DNA from: Alkalihalobacillus alcalophilus ATCC 27647 = CGMCC 1.3604
Lineage (GTDB): Bacteria > Bacillota > Bacilli > Bacillales > Bacillaceae_D
Reading direction: 5' to 3'
DNA: 64,000 nucleotides
Assembly: GCF_000292245.2 (NCBI RefSeq)
Contig: NZ_ALPT02000010.1
Span: forward strand, 1 to 64,000
Of this stretch, positions 1 through 8,970 are shown in pieces (position 1 is the first letter of the stretch; each line of letters begins with the position of its first letter). The notes beneath the pieces are model-generated. The model had not been told where the DNA came from and made no database searches. It saw only the letters and a list, made by a program, of their open reading frames with translations. The position numbers and the translations under genes are program-made.

Positions 1-179
1 GGGAGCGACCACCCAAGCTCTTCATTTTAGTGAACAGTTTCCTTCAACAGCCTACGAAGAGATGTGTTCAGACTGTCAACGATTGAACCGTTCCTGTAAA
101 GTCAATTTGAGTATGGTATCGCCCTAAAATCAATCTCGATCAACGGTTAAGGGTCAATCATACTCTGCGAAAGTCGAGT
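1..179. mobile_element. Right end of a repeated MITE-like element (copy A, truncated by window edge)
   Basis: The first 179 bases match the right arm of the element at 54973-55878 and, reversed, the left arm of the element at 5371-5880. The end at 166-179 reads TGCGAAAGTCGAGT, the same terminal repeat with one change. The left part and the first target-site copy lie outside the window. No coding sequence is seen. The name MITE-like is an inference from the two complete copies. Confidence 0.75.
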
Positions 180-195
180 TAGTTAGCTATACTCC

Positions 196-258
196 GCCAG
201 CTCCATACCCTACGCGTTCCGCGGGTGAACCAGGTATTGTGCTGGCTCAGTTTTTGTT
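196..258 (+). terminator. Terminator-like hairpin after element copy A
   Basis: GCCAGC (196-201) pairs with GCTGGC (241-246), and ATACC (205-209) pairs with GGTAT (233-237), with a symmetrical 3x3 internal loop between them. A run of five T follows at 251-255. It could end plus-strand transcription entering from the left, but the gene it would serve is outside the window. From 260 to 545 I see no gene. Confidence 0.35.
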
Positions 259-549
259 ATTGAAAAGACAGTTTGAAACCTTTACCGACCATCTTTCTGA
301 GAGAACTAAAGGCCTTTGATCTTCTCCCAAAAGGTGAGGGGAGACTTTTTCAGTGACTTCCAAAAAGATCCGGTCTTTTCAAGTAAATTACTCTTTTTTT
401 TCACATACAAAGAAAGAAACTGTTTAAAAATGACAGAAAAATTCCTGATCAATTTGCATTAGCTATAAAATATCAGTAAAATAAATGGAAAGAAGCTTTA
501 ATCAAATGTAAATAACTATTATTGGAAAATACAACCATATATTAACAAA

Positions 550-592
550 AATAAAAAAAGTGGTTTACTTCATTACTAGAAGTAAACCACCT
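550..592 (-). terminator. Terminator of the dnaG-sigA operon
   Basis: A perfect 12-bp inverted repeat (GTGGTTTACTTC with its complement, loop ATTACTA) at 560-590 is followed on the minus strand by a run of T. It lies about 35 bases past the sigA stop and closes the operon. Confidence 0.85.
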
Positions 593-625
593 ATTCACCA
601 ACCTAAAAAGGTACGAGTATCATTT

Positions 626-1744
626 TTACTCTAAGAAGTCTTTTAATCGTTTGCTACGACTTGGGTGACGCAGCTTCCTTAACGCTTTTGCTTCAATTTG
701 ACGAATACGTTCGCGAGTAACACCAAAGACCTTACCTACTTCTTCAAGTGTACGAGTACGACCGTCATCTAAACCGAAACGAAGACGAAGAACATTTTCT
801 TCACGATCAGTTAAAGTATCTAAAACATCTTCAAGTTGCTCTTTTAATAATTCATAGGCAGCAGCATCAGATGGAGCTAATGCATCTTGGTCTTCAATAA
901 AATCACCTAAATGAGAGTCATCTTCTTCGCCAATTGGCGTTTCAAGAGAGACAGGCTCTTGAGCAATTTTTAAAATCTCACGGACCTTCTCAGGTGTCAA
1001 TTCCATTTCTTCTGCCACTTCTTCAGGTGTTGGTTCACGACCAAAATCTTGAAGTAATTGACGTTGAACACGAATTAACTTATTGATTGTCTCAACCATA
1101 TGAACAGGAATACGAATCGTACGAGCTTGGTCAGCAATCGCACGAGTAATCGCTTGACGTATCCACCAAGTAGCATACGTACTAAACTTAAATCCTTTAT
1201 CATAGTCGAACTTTTCAACCGCTTTGATTAAACCCATATTACCTTCTTGAATAAGATCAAGGAATAACATCCCACGACCAACATAACGTTTTGCGATCGA
1301 AACAACAAGTCGTAAGTTCGCTTCCGCTAGACGCCTTTTGGCTTCTTCATCACCTTGTTCAATTCGTTTAGCGAGTTCAATTTCTTCATCAGCCGATAAA
1401 AGAGGAACACGACCGATTTCTTTTAAATACATACGAACAGGGTCATTGATTTTGATTCCTGGAGGTACACTTAAGTCATTTAAATCAAATTCTTCTTCCT
1501 CTTTAGATACTTGCTGAACTGATGGTCCTTCTTCACCTTCATTTATGATTTCAACACCTTGTTCTCCAAGGTATTCAAAAAACTCATCCATCTGATCCGA
1601 ATCTTGATCAAAGCTAGCTAACTTGTCTGTAATCTCAACATATGTGAGAGTACCTCTTTTTTTACCTAGCTCCACCAATTGTTCTTTCACCTGATCGATC
1701 GACAACTCACCTTCCGTTAACGGACGTAGTGGTTTCTCTGCCAT
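626..1744 (-). CDS. sigA: RNA polymerase primary sigma factor SigA (RpoD)
   Basis: This is the housekeeping sigma factor that directs core RNA polymerase to vegetative promoters. The 372-residue product has, in order, an acidic region 1.1, region 1.2 with NDPVRMYLKEIGR, region 2 with RLVVSIAKRYVGRG and STYATWWIRQAI (-10 recognition and melting), region 3 with EPTPEEVAEEM, and region 4.2 ending VTRERIRQIEAKALRKLRHP (-35 recognition helix-turn-helix). It is close to B. subtilis SigA in length and sequence. The start at 1744 is chosen because GGAGGGG lies 5 bases upstream of ATG (MAEKP); the longer ORF to 1762 would include this ribosome site. It is last in the yqxD-dnaG-sigA operon, 39 bases after dnaG. 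Confidence 0.97.
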   Translation of the reverse strand: MAEKPLRPLTEGELSIDQVKEQLVELGKKRGTLTYVEITDKLASFDQDSDQMDEFFEYLGEQGVEIINEGEEGPSVQQVSKEEEEFDLNDLSVPPGIKINDPVRMYLKEIGRVPLLSADEEIELAKRIEQGDEEAKRRLAEANLRLVVSIAKRYVGRGMLFLDLIQEGNMGLIKAVEKFDYDKGFKFSTYATWWIRQAITRAIADQARTIRIPVHMVETINKLIRVQRQLLQDFGREPTPEEVAEEMELTPEKVREILKIAQEPVSLETPIGEEDDSHLGDFIEDQDALAPSDAAAYELLKEQLEDVLDTLTDREENVLRLRFGLDDGRTRTLEEVGKVFGVTRERIRQIEAKALRKLRHPSRSKRLKDFLE

Positions 1745-1783
1745 TCGATCCCCTCCTTCCATTGTTCAAAACGATACTAATGA

Positions 1784-3595
1784 TTAAGACGACTGTAGTT
1801 CTTTTTTCATCTTAATTAATTCCATTTGTAGCTGGGCGAACACGATTGGATCCTGTTCACGTTTTAATTCTAATTGTTTTTTATGAATCTCTACCCATTT
1901 TGGATAGTTTTCAATCTGTTTAATATAATCATCAATGACTTGTGGGGAGCAGTCTTCCTCTACGGCTTGCATCGCAATTTCCGATGCTAACCTTTTAACC
2001 CCCTCGTCATTAATCCTTTGCACAAAAGAACCTGGGTCTGGTTCATTTCCTTCTCCGTAAAATGCGTACAAGTACGCAGCAATCGCATGGTGTTCATCAA
2101 CATTAAATTGGCCACCAATTCGCTCTTGAACTTTTTCAGCGATTTCAACATTTCGGATCATATGAGAGAGTAAAAATCGCTCTGCATTATGATAAGCTGG
2201 TAATAGCTTCTTTTGTTCGAAACTTTTTTTTCCTTCATTCTTTTTCGGAAACGGGTCTGCTGATTTTTGATACGTTGATTGATTTTTTTTCTCACGATAA
2301 ATTCGAAATTGCTCTTGTTTTAACGCATCCAATGATAAAGAAAATTCATCTGCTAATTGCCTTACATAATGATCGCGTTCAATTGCACGAGGCAAGGTGG
2401 AAACTTCTTTCAAAACGTCTTCAATATACTGAATCCGTTCATTTTCATCATTCAGATTCCGACCTTTTCGTAAAAAACGCATCTTGAATGCCATTACTGT
2501 TAAGCTTGCCCCTATTACATCATTTTTAAAGCGCTCAGCTCCAAATTTCTTGATGAAGTCATCGGGGTCTAACCCTTCAGGCATCACGGCTACTTTGACA
2601 ATACAACCCGCATTTTCCAAGATGGTAGCCGCCCTAAAAGCTGCATCAATTCCGGCTCGGTCTGAGTCATAGCAAATCGTAACCGTTTCTGCGTTTCGCC
2701 TTATTCGCCTAGCTTGTTCATCTGTTAAAGCTGTGCCAAGCGTTGCGATGGCATGATGAATCCCTGCTCCCCAAGCAGCGATAACATCGACGGCCCCCTC
2801 AAAAAGTAAAGCGGAGTTGGCCTTACGAATTGAACTTCTCGCCAAATGAAAAGCATATAAGGTTTGCCCCTTTTGAAATATCGGGGTCTCTGAACTATTT
2901 AAATATTTGGGGTTTTCATCACCTAAACTTCTAGCATTAAACCCAATTGTTTTTCCTTGTGAATTCCAAATCGGAAACATTAATCGATTTCTAAATCGAT
3001 CATAGTATTCACCATCAGATTCACGCCTACCTAACAAACCAGCTTTGACCATTTGAGTAAGCGTATAGTTTCTCTTTTTAAAGATCGTTACTAATGTATC
3101 CCAACGGTCTGGGACAACACCAATTTGAAAGTGTTCAATCTGTTCTTTCGTAAAACCCCTTTTTTTGGCGTACTCTAAACCTATTTTCCCTTCTTCTGTT
3201 AAGGTCAAAATATGATGATATAATTTGGCCGCTAATTCATGGCCTTGAATCATTTCATCCTGTGGTTTTGATGTTTGTTCATTAGTGGTCAACACATGTT
3301 CTGGCAAATCGATATCTGTACGTTTCGCTAAATGTTGAACTGTTTCAATAAATGTAAAATTTTCATGATTCATCAAAAATGAAAATACATTACCACTAGC
3401 TCCACAGCCAAAACAATAGTATAACTGTTTATCAGGTGAGACAGAAAAAGAAGGTGATTTTTCCCCGTGAAACGGGCATAACCCAATATACTGCTTTCCT
3501 TGCTTTTTCAATTGAACATAATCACTAATGACTTCTACTATATCTGCTGTCTGTCTGATTTGTTCGACAGTCTCTTCAGGAATTCGACCATTCAT
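1784..3595 (-). CDS. dnaG: DNA primase DnaG
   Basis: Primase makes the RNA primers for chromosome replication and works with the replicative helicase. The 603-residue protein has an N-terminal zinc finger (CPFHGEKSPSF then CFGCG), a TOPRIM catalytic core with the acidic motifs EGAVD and DSDRAG, and a C-terminal helicase-interaction region that is more variable. Length fits the Firmicute family. I take ATG at 3595 (MNGRIPEET), with GGTGA 8 bases upstream and agreement with B. subtilis MGNRIPDE; a TTG-initiated extension to 3610 is possible. It lies between yqxD and sigA, the conserved macromolecular synthesis operon. Confidence 0.96.
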   Translation of the reverse strand: MNGRIPEETVEQIRQTADIVEVISDYVQLKKQGKQYIGLCPFHGEKSPSFSVSPDKQLYYCFGCGASGNVFSFLMNHENFTFIETVQHLAKRTDIDLPEHVLTTNEQTSKPQDEMIQGHELAAKLYHHILTLTEEGKIGLEYAKKRGFTKEQIEHFQIGVVPDRWDTLVTIFKKRNYTLTQMVKAGLLGRRESDGEYYDRFRNRLMFPIWNSQGKTIGFNARSLGDENPKYLNSSETPIFQKGQTLYAFHLARSSIRKANSALLFEGAVDVIAAWGAGIHHAIATLGTALTDEQARRIRRNAETVTICYDSDRAGIDAAFRAATILENAGCIVKVAVMPEGLDPDDFIKKFGAERFKNDVIGASLTVMAFKMRFLRKGRNLNDENERIQYIEDVLKEVSTLPRAIERDHYVRQLADEFSLSLDALKQEQFRIYREKKNQSTYQKSADPFPKKNEGKKSFEQKKLLPAYHNAERFLLSHMIRNVEIAEKVQERIGGQFNVDEHHAIAAYLYAFYGEGNEPDPGSFVQRINDEGVKRLASEIAMQAVEEDCSPQVIDDYIKQIENYPKWVEIHKKQLELKREQDPIVFAQLQMELIKMKKELQSS

Positions 3596-3667
3596 AACAG
3601 TGATCACCAATTCATTATAATCGTTATTAAGTCTTAATATTTTTCGAGCTTTTTTCTTATATTCCTG

Positions 3668-4135
3668 CTATTTTTTTATGATTTTTTCAAGGTTTTCTAA
3701 GAAAAATTGTCGATCCTTCTTCGTAAAGGCCTTTGGTCCCTTTGTTCTCCCTCCCATTCGTCGTTCTTTTTGCGAGAGAAAACGGAAGTCCAAAAGTTGT
3801 TGAATCGTCTCCTCTTTAAAAAGATACCCTTTAGGCGAAAGGACCAACGTCCCTTTGGCTAAAAGTAATGATGCCAATGCATGGTCTTGTGTAACGCAAA
3901 TATCACCCTTTTTCACTTGATTCATGACATATAAGTCAACTGCTTCTTTATCTGTGTCAACTGTGACCTGTTCCACAAATGCTGGCAATGTTAATTGATG
4001 AGCATAGGATGAGACAAATGTAGTTGGCACCTTATACTGAGCAGCTAATAACAAGACTTCTTCCTTTACAGGACAAGAATCAGCATCCACATAAATCGTT
4101 CTTTTTTCTTTATCCATAGTAAATAAATTCAACAT
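3668..4135 (-). CDS. yqxD: YaiI/YqxD family (UPF0178, DUF188) protein
   Basis: This 155-residue protein belongs to the conserved DUF188 family (E. coli YaiI, B. subtilis YqxD). Its biochemical role is not established; the fold resembles PIN-like nucleases, so a nuclease role is only a guess. Visible family marks are VDADSCPVKEE near residue 15 and TQDHALASLLLAKG around residue 98. The start is uncertain: ATG at 4135 sits almost against GGAAGGG, so an internal start (TTG at residue 2, or ATG at residue 7) is possible. It lies 58 bases upstream of the dnaG-sigA pair, as in B. subtilis. Confidence 0.88.
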   Translation of the reverse strand: MLNLFTMDKEKRTIYVDADSCPVKEEVLLLAAQYKVPTTFVSSYAHQLTLPAFVEQVTVDTDKEAVDLYVMNQVKKGDICVTQDHALASLLLAKGTLVLSPKGYLFKEETIQQLLDFRFLSQKERRMGGRTKGPKAFTKKDRQFFLENLEKIIKK

Positions 4136-4176
4136 TCCCTTCCAATATCCTGCTTTTCACGAAAAGAATTTAGTTG

Positions 4177-4205
4177 ATAATTGTCGAAAAAATAGGTCTT
4201 GTCAA
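4177..4205 (-). promoter_or_regulatory. Candidate SigA promoter for yqxD-dnaG-sigA
   Basis: On the minus strand TTGACA (4205-4200) is followed after 17 bases by AATTAT (4182-4177), a perfect -35 with a 4/6 -10. Transcription would begin about 35 bases upstream of yqxD. The 302-base gap 4136-4437 holds nothing else I can name. Confidence 0.45.
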
Positions 4206-4437
4206 TTGATCAAGAATACGTTCTACCATTTCCTTGGTTACCTTTACTATCATTGCCAAAAACTTAAGAAAAAACCTTGACTTTTTAAATTTATTTGTTC
4301 TTCCCAAAAATATTCCTTAGAAATCATATTAAATAACAAGCAACACAATTCTTTATTATACGTAAAAATGGTTCATTTGACCAGTAAAACCTCTTATTCT
4401 TTCTTTTACCGATCATCTTTAAGACAAAACCGTCTAT

Positions 4438-5265
4438 TTACCGTCTTTTTTGAAACATATTGTAAATTTGATTAGCTGTCTCTTCTACCGCTTTATTCGA
4501 AACATCAATCACCGGACAGCCAATTCGTTCCATAATCTTTTGGGCATAGACCAACTCTTCTTTAATACGATTGATGTTTGCATATGTCGCTTCCGCTTGT
4601 AAACCTAATGCTTTGAGGCGTTCAGCTCGTATATCGATTAGTTTCTCAGGGCTAATCGTCAAGCCTATACATTTTTTGGCGGATACTTTAAATAATTCAT
4701 CTGGTGGTTTAACTTCTGGTACAAGAGGGACATTAGCAACTTTTAAGCGCTTATGAGCCAAATATTGAGATAAAGGGGTTTTAGACGTTCTTGAAACACC
4801 TACTAGAACAATATCTGCTCGCACCACTCCCCTAGCATCGCGCCCATCATCATATTTAACCGCAAATTCAATCGCCTCTACTTTTCGAAAATAATCTTCA
4901 TCAAGACGATAAATGAGACCTGGTTCATATCTCGGTTTTACTTGAACAAGATTTCCAATTTGAGTTAACATCGGACCAATTATATCAACCGTTTCTACCC
5001 CAACTTGTTTAGCTTGCTCCATTAAAAATTGCTTCATCTCTGGAACAACCAATGTAAAGGCAATCAAAGCATTGGCATTAGCGGCAAGTCTGACAATCTC
5101 TTCGATCGTTTGTTTATCTTCCACATAAGGTACTCTTCTTAACTCTAACCCCGCATCACGAAATTGACTCGCGGCCGCTTTGACGACTAATTCAGCCGTT
5201 TCTCCTACTGAATCCGAAACGATATAAACCACTGAGCGCTGCTTCTGAATCTCCTCCAACATCAT
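4438..5265 (-). CDS. yqfL: Pyruvate, phosphate dikinase regulatory protein family (YqfL, DUF299)
   Basis: Members of this family are bifunctional serine/threonine kinase and phosphorylase enzymes; plant and bacterial relatives switch pyruvate,phosphate dikinase or PEP synthase on and off using ADP and phosphate. In B. subtilis YqfL is linked genetically to the gluconeogenic regulator CcpN. The product of about 275 residues carries the P-loop GVSRTSKTP near residue 157 and the N-terminal IVSDSVGETAE. Codons at the start are GTG ATG ATG TTG behind AAAGGG, so the exact start within 5256-5268 is uncertain. Its usual upstream neighbour ccpN is missing; an inserted element lies there instead. Confidence 0.92.
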   Translation of the reverse strand: MMLEEIQKQRSVVYIVSDSVGETAELVVKAAASQFRDAGLELRRVPYVEDKQTIEEIVRLAANANALIAFTLVVPEMKQFLMEQAKQVGVETVDIIGPMLTQIGNLVQVKPRYEPGLIYRLDEDYFRKVEAIEFAVKYDDGRDARGVVRADIVLVGVSRTSKTPLSQYLAHKRLKVANVPLVPEVKPPDELFKVSAKKCIGLTISPEKLIDIRAERLKALGLQAEATYANINRIKEELVYAQKIMERIGCPVIDVSNKAVEETANQIYNMFQKRR

Positions 5266-5317
5266 CACCCTTTATATCATAATTTTTATCGAGACATTTT
5301 ATTACTTAAGGCAAGCA

Positions 5318-5347
5318 ATGAACAGTAAGAATTCTCCTACTGTTCAT
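5318..5347. promoter_or_regulatory. 10-bp inverted repeat upstream of yqfL
   Basis: ATGAACAGTA (5318-5327) and TACTGTTCAT (5338-5347) form a perfect 10-bp dyad with a 10-base centre, between the element and yqfL. No T run follows on either strand, so it does not look like an ordinary terminator. It could be an operator or an mRNA hairpin. Confidence 0.4.
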
Positions 5348-5370
5348 CTTTACATTCCCTCATTTAATTA

Positions 5371-5880
5371 ACTCAACTTTCTCAGCGTATGATTGACCCT
5401 TAACCGTTGATAGAGATTGACTTTAGGGCGATACAATACTCAAATGGACTTTACATGAACGGTTCAATCGTTGACAGTCTGAACACATCTCTTCGTAGGC
5501 TGTTGAAGGAAACTGTTCAGTAAAATGAAGTGAAGAAGAAGGTTCTTCTGCGTTAGAAATAGCAGATTGAGAATGGCGATATCATCAAGCCTCTCCACGA
5601 CACTTAGCGAACAAAACCATACGGAGACTCCCGCGGGAATAAACCGTGGAGCGAGACCCCGCAAGGCTTGCCGAGGAGGCTCGCAAGGTTCCCGCAGGAC
5701 GCGGAGTATGGTTTTGGGAGCGACAGCCGGAGGGTCTATAAAATTTTCTTAATGCACAGTTTATCCGTTTGGTGTGATTTGCGTTCTCGCTTTTCAAACG
5801 TGTCAAGGGCATTTGTTTAAGAGCTTCCCTATTCGCTCTGCCAACTAGTTGAACGGATTTTCTCGATGCGAAAGTTGAGT
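5371..5880. mobile_element. MITE-like element, copy B, with terminal inverted repeats and AATTA target duplication
   Basis: This 510-bp element begins ACTCAACTTTCTCA (5371-5384) and ends TGCGAAAGTTGAGT (5867-5880), terminal inverted repeats matching at 13 of 14 positions. AATTA flanks it directly on both sides (5366-5370 and 5881-5885), which reads as a 5-bp target-site duplication. The right copy contains the TAA stop of glyS. Inside are an arm shared with copies A and C/D, a segment at about 5530-5612, the GC-rich hairpin core 5613-5715, and a second arm shared with the left of 54973-55878. Short ORFs inside have no ribosome site and no recognisable protein. It occupies the place of ccpN in the B. 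subtilis order. Confidence 0.8.
5613..5715 (+). repeat. GC-rich hairpin core of element copy B
   Basis: Outer arms AAAACCATAC (5613-5622) and GTATGGTTTT (5706-5715) are perfect complements. Inside, ACTCC pairs with GGAGT and GCGGGAA with TTCCCGC, and further in GCGAG pairs with CTCGC around a GGCTTGCC loop. Similar GC-rich palindromic repeats are, from memory, scattered through many Bacillaceae genomes; I know no established name. Confidence 0.7.
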
Positions 5881-5882
5881 AA

Positions 5883-7964
5883 TTAACTAAAAACAATTGC
5901 CTGAAAATCAGCAAATGAATAAATGACACTTGCAAAAGCTTTCATTTGGGAAAGACGATTTTGTTTCACCTCTTCATTTTCATCCATAACCATAATATGA
6001 TCGAAGTATTGATCAATGACTTCTGTTGTTTGAGCTAGAGCATGAAAGGCTGAATCAAAATCTTTTGCTGCTGTTGCTTCGGCGACTTGTTCTTGTACCT
6101 TCATATATGTTTGATAAAGGTTTTCTTCCTCTTCTTTTTGGAATAAGCTTGTATTAATTTCCATATCTCCGGTATGCTTTTTCGAGATGTTAGTAACTCG
6201 ACTGAGTGCTTCCATAACTTGTTTAAATTGAGGTTGTTCAACTTGATGCATCAAAACATTCGCTTTTGCAACCGTCGTCGATACTTCAGTGAAACCATTG
6301 GCAATAACTGCATCAATCACATCATATCGAATCGATTTTTCTTGAAGCATATGTTTCACTCTTAAACGAAAGAATGATAATAAATCCGCTTTGATCTCTG
6401 CTTTATCTCGTTTTAACAACTGACGCTCTTCGTTAAGACTTAGGCTAATATCAATTAATGTCTCTAATGACAACGATAAATCATTATCTAATAGCATTTG
6501 AACAATACCTGTCGCTTGCCGACGTAGAGCATACGGATCTTGTGAACCTGACGGGATAAGCCCAATAGCAAAACAAGTTGTAATCGTATCGATTTTCTCC
6601 GCTACACTAACGACCACCCCTACTAGTGACGATGGACTGCTATCACCAGCAAAACGTGGTTTATAGTGTTCGTTAATCGCTTCGGCTACTTCTTTATCTT
6701 CACCTGCTAGCTCCGCATACACTTGCCCCATCTTCCCTTGTAATTCCGTAAACTCATAGACCATTTGCGTCACTAAATCAAACTTAGCGATTTCAGCAAC
6801 CCGGCTCGCTTTTTTCTTTTGTTCTGTACTTAAAGCTAGCTTATCCGAGAGCTCATTTGTTAAATACTGAACTCTTCTCACTTTATCAGCAATCGATCCA
6901 AGCTCTTCATGGTAAACGATGTTTTCAAGCTTAACAACTGCATCGTCAATTTTGAGCTTTTGATCCTCTTCATAAAAGAAAGCCGCATCTGATAAACGAG
7001 CTCTTAAAACTTTCTCATTACCACGTGCAACATTATTTAAATGTTCCGCGTTCCCATTACGGACAGTAACAAAATAAGGGAGGAGCTCTCCTTCACTGTT
7101 TTCAACGGGAAAATAACGTTGATGCTCTCTCATTGAAGTTATGAGCACATCCTTAGGAATTTCTAAAAATTCATCATCAAACTTCCCAAATAAAGCAGTT
7201 GGATATTCAACTAGATTATTCACTTCTTCTAATAAATCCTCATCAATCGGAATCAGCCAATCTTGTTCATGACTTAATTCCTGAATTTGTGAAATAATCA
7301 TTTCCTTTCTTCTTTGTGGTTCAACGACTACATTTTGCTCACTAAGCGTCGTTACATAATTAGCGGGTGCAACTATCGATACTTCCTCTCCTAAAAAACG
7401 ATGCCCTTTAGAAATAGTCCCTGTTGCGATTCCTTCAATTGAAAATGGAATTACTTTTTCTCCGTACAAAGCGATTAACCATTGAATCGGTCTTGCATAA
7501 CGAAGCTGATAAGAGTTCCAACGCATATTTTTCGGGAAGTGAAGGGATAAGATAAGTTCTTTTACTGCTTCTAAAAGCTCAACCGTTTCTTTCCCTGCTG
7601 TAAAGGTGTTTGCATACACATACTCAACACCTTTTAATTCTTTAAAAAACAAGTCATCAACACTCACACCTTGCCCACGGGCAAATCCTTGTGCTGCTTT
7701 TGACCAATTCCCTTCATTATCTAAAGCGATTTTTTTCGCTGGACCTTTTGCTTCCCCTGTAATATCAGGCTGTCTATCAGCAAGACCTGTTACTAAAACT
7801 GCCAATCTCCTTGGAGTTGAAAAGGCACAAACAGACTGATACTCAAGCTTTTGTTCGTTTAACCAGCTGCTCATTTTTTGCTCAAGCTGATTCATTGCAT
7901 CTGTAATAAAACGAGCTGGTAATTCCTCTAATCCAATCTCTAATAAAAAATCATGAGCACTCAT
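5883..7964 (-). CDS. glyS: Glycyl-tRNA synthetase beta subunit
   Basis: The beta subunit of the heterotetrameric bacterial glycyl-tRNA synthetase binds tRNA-Gly and, with GlyQ, attaches glycine. The product is 693 residues. It starts with the family signature LLEIGLEELPARF, contains KNMRWNSYQLRYARPIQWL near residue 150, and ends with an anticodon-binding domain finishing MKAFASVIYSFADF. The first base of its ATG is shared with the TAA stop of glyQ (TAATG), which indicates translational coupling. Its own stop codon sits inside the 5-bp duplication next to the inserted element, so the protein looks complete although an insertion abuts it. Expression follows the glyQ T-box. Confidence 0.96.
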   Translation of the reverse strand: MSAHDFLLEIGLEELPARFITDAMNQLEQKMSSWLNEQKLEYQSVCAFSTPRRLAVLVTGLADRQPDITGEAKGPAKKIALDNEGNWSKAAQGFARGQGVSVDDLFFKELKGVEYVYANTFTAGKETVELLEAVKELILSLHFPKNMRWNSYQLRYARPIQWLIALYGEKVIPFSIEGIATGTISKGHRFLGEEVSIVAPANYVTTLSEQNVVVEPQRRKEMIISQIQELSHEQDWLIPIDEDLLEEVNNLVEYPTALFGKFDDEFLEIPKDVLITSMREHQRYFPVENSEGELLPYFVTVRNGNAEHLNNVARGNEKVLRARLSDAAFFYEEDQKLKIDDAVVKLENIVYHEELGSIADKVRRVQYLTNELSDKLALSTEQKKKASRVAEIAKFDLVTQMVYEFTELQGKMGQVYAELAGEDKEVAEAINEHYKPRFAGDSSPSSLVGVVVSVAEKIDTITTCFAIGLIPSGSQDPYALRRQATGIVQMLLDNDLSLSLETLIDISLSLNEERQLLKRDKAEIKADLLSFFRLRVKHMLQEKSIRYDVIDAVIANGFTEVSTTVAKANVLMHQVEQPQFKQVMEALSRVTNISKKHTGDMEINTSLFQKEEEENLYQTYMKVQEQVAEATAAKDFDSAFHALAQTTEVIDQYFDHIMVMDENEEVKQNRLSQMKAFASVIYSFADFQAIVFS

Positions 7965-8845
7965 TATTCTGCCTCCTCCTTTTTGAGCATAGGGAACCCT
8001 AATCTTTCTCTCTCATCATAATAAAGTTTTGCTGCCAAACGGGCTAACTGTCTAACCCTTCCAATATAGCCTGTACGCTCCGTAACAGAGATCGCTCCTC
8101 GTGCATCCAGTAAATTAAATGTGTGCGAACATTTCAAAATATAATCATAGGCAGGAAAGACGAGGTTTTCATCTAAAGCTCGTTTCGCTTCTCCTTCGTA
8201 AGTGTTAAATAAACCAAACAGCATCTCTGTATCAGAAACTTCGAACGTATATTTAGAATGTTCGTACTCTGGCTGTTTAAAAATATCACCATACGTAAAT
8301 CCTTCTACCCACTCAAGATCAAAAACATTCTCTTTGTCTTGAATATAAGAAGCTAAGCGCTCTAAACCATAAGTAATTTCTGCTGACACAGGATTCGCTT
8401 CAATACCACCTACTTGTTGAAAATACGTAAATTGAGTAATTTCCATCCCGTCTAACCAAACTTCCCAACCAAGTCCAGCACAGCCTAATGTCGGGTTTTC
8501 CCAATTGTCTTCAACAAAACGAATATCGTGTTCTAATGGGTTAATCCCTAAAGCCTTTAAACTATCTAAATAAAGTTCTTGAATATTAATTGGTGATGGT
8601 TTCATAATCACCTGAAATTGATGATGTTGATATAAACGGTTAGGGTTCTCACCGTACCGACCATCTGCTGGACGTCTTGACGGTTCTACATAAGCGACAT
8701 TCCACGGTTCTGGACCAATCGTCCGTAGTAAAGTAAATGGGCTCATCGTCCCTGCCCCTTTTTCTGTATCGTACGCTTGCATGATCATACAATTTTGTTT
8801 AGACCAAAATTCTTGCAAAGTCAAAATCATCGTTTGCACATTCAT
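7964..8845 (-). CDS. glyQ: Glycyl-tRNA synthetase alpha subunit
   Basis: The catalytic alpha subunit activates glycine with ATP as part of the alpha2beta2 synthetase. The 293-residue product contains family blocks MQAYDTEKGAGTMSPFTLLR, EPSRRPADGRYGENPNRLYQ and FVEDNWENPTLGCAGLGWEV (class II core). The start MNVQTMILTLQEFW at 8845 is set by GGAGG 8 bases upstream and by agreement with B. subtilis MNIQDMILTLQ. The open frame runs on to 8980, but that part is the T-box terminator, not protein. It is the first gene of glyQ-glyS. Confidence 0.97.
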   Translation of the reverse strand: MNVQTMILTLQEFWSKQNCMIMQAYDTEKGAGTMSPFTLLRTIGPEPWNVAYVEPSRRPADGRYGENPNRLYQHHQFQVIMKPSPINIQELYLDSLKALGINPLEHDIRFVEDNWENPTLGCAGLGWEVWLDGMEITQFTYFQQVGGIEANPVSAEITYGLERLASYIQDKENVFDLEWVEGFTYGDIFKQPEYEHSKYTFEVSDTEMLFGLFNTYEGEAKRALDENLVFPAYDYILKCSHTFNLLDARGAISVTERTGYIGRVRQLARLAAKLYYDERERLGFPMLKKEEAE

Positions 8846-8911
8846 TTCTAATTCCTCCATTACTTGATCCATTTTTTGATATAAAATTGAGTTCATTTTG
8901 AAAACAGCAAA

Positions 8912-8970
8912 GACAAAAAAGGAAACTCTCGTCCCTATGCTGTCTTCCAGCATAGGGACGAGAGTTTCCC
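8912..8970 (-). terminator. T-box attenuator terminator
   Basis: GGAAACTCTCGTCCCTATGC and its complement (8921-8969), loop TCTTC, are followed by TTTTTTGT on the minus strand. The competing antiterminator would use the T-box sequence at 8968-8983. Confidence 0.9.

Noticed and set aside
5464..5935. Open frames of 61-116 codons inside element copy B and over the glyS end
   Set aside because: No ribosome sites; they cross the hairpin core and terminal repeats, and the same frames recur in other element copies only because the DNA is repeated.
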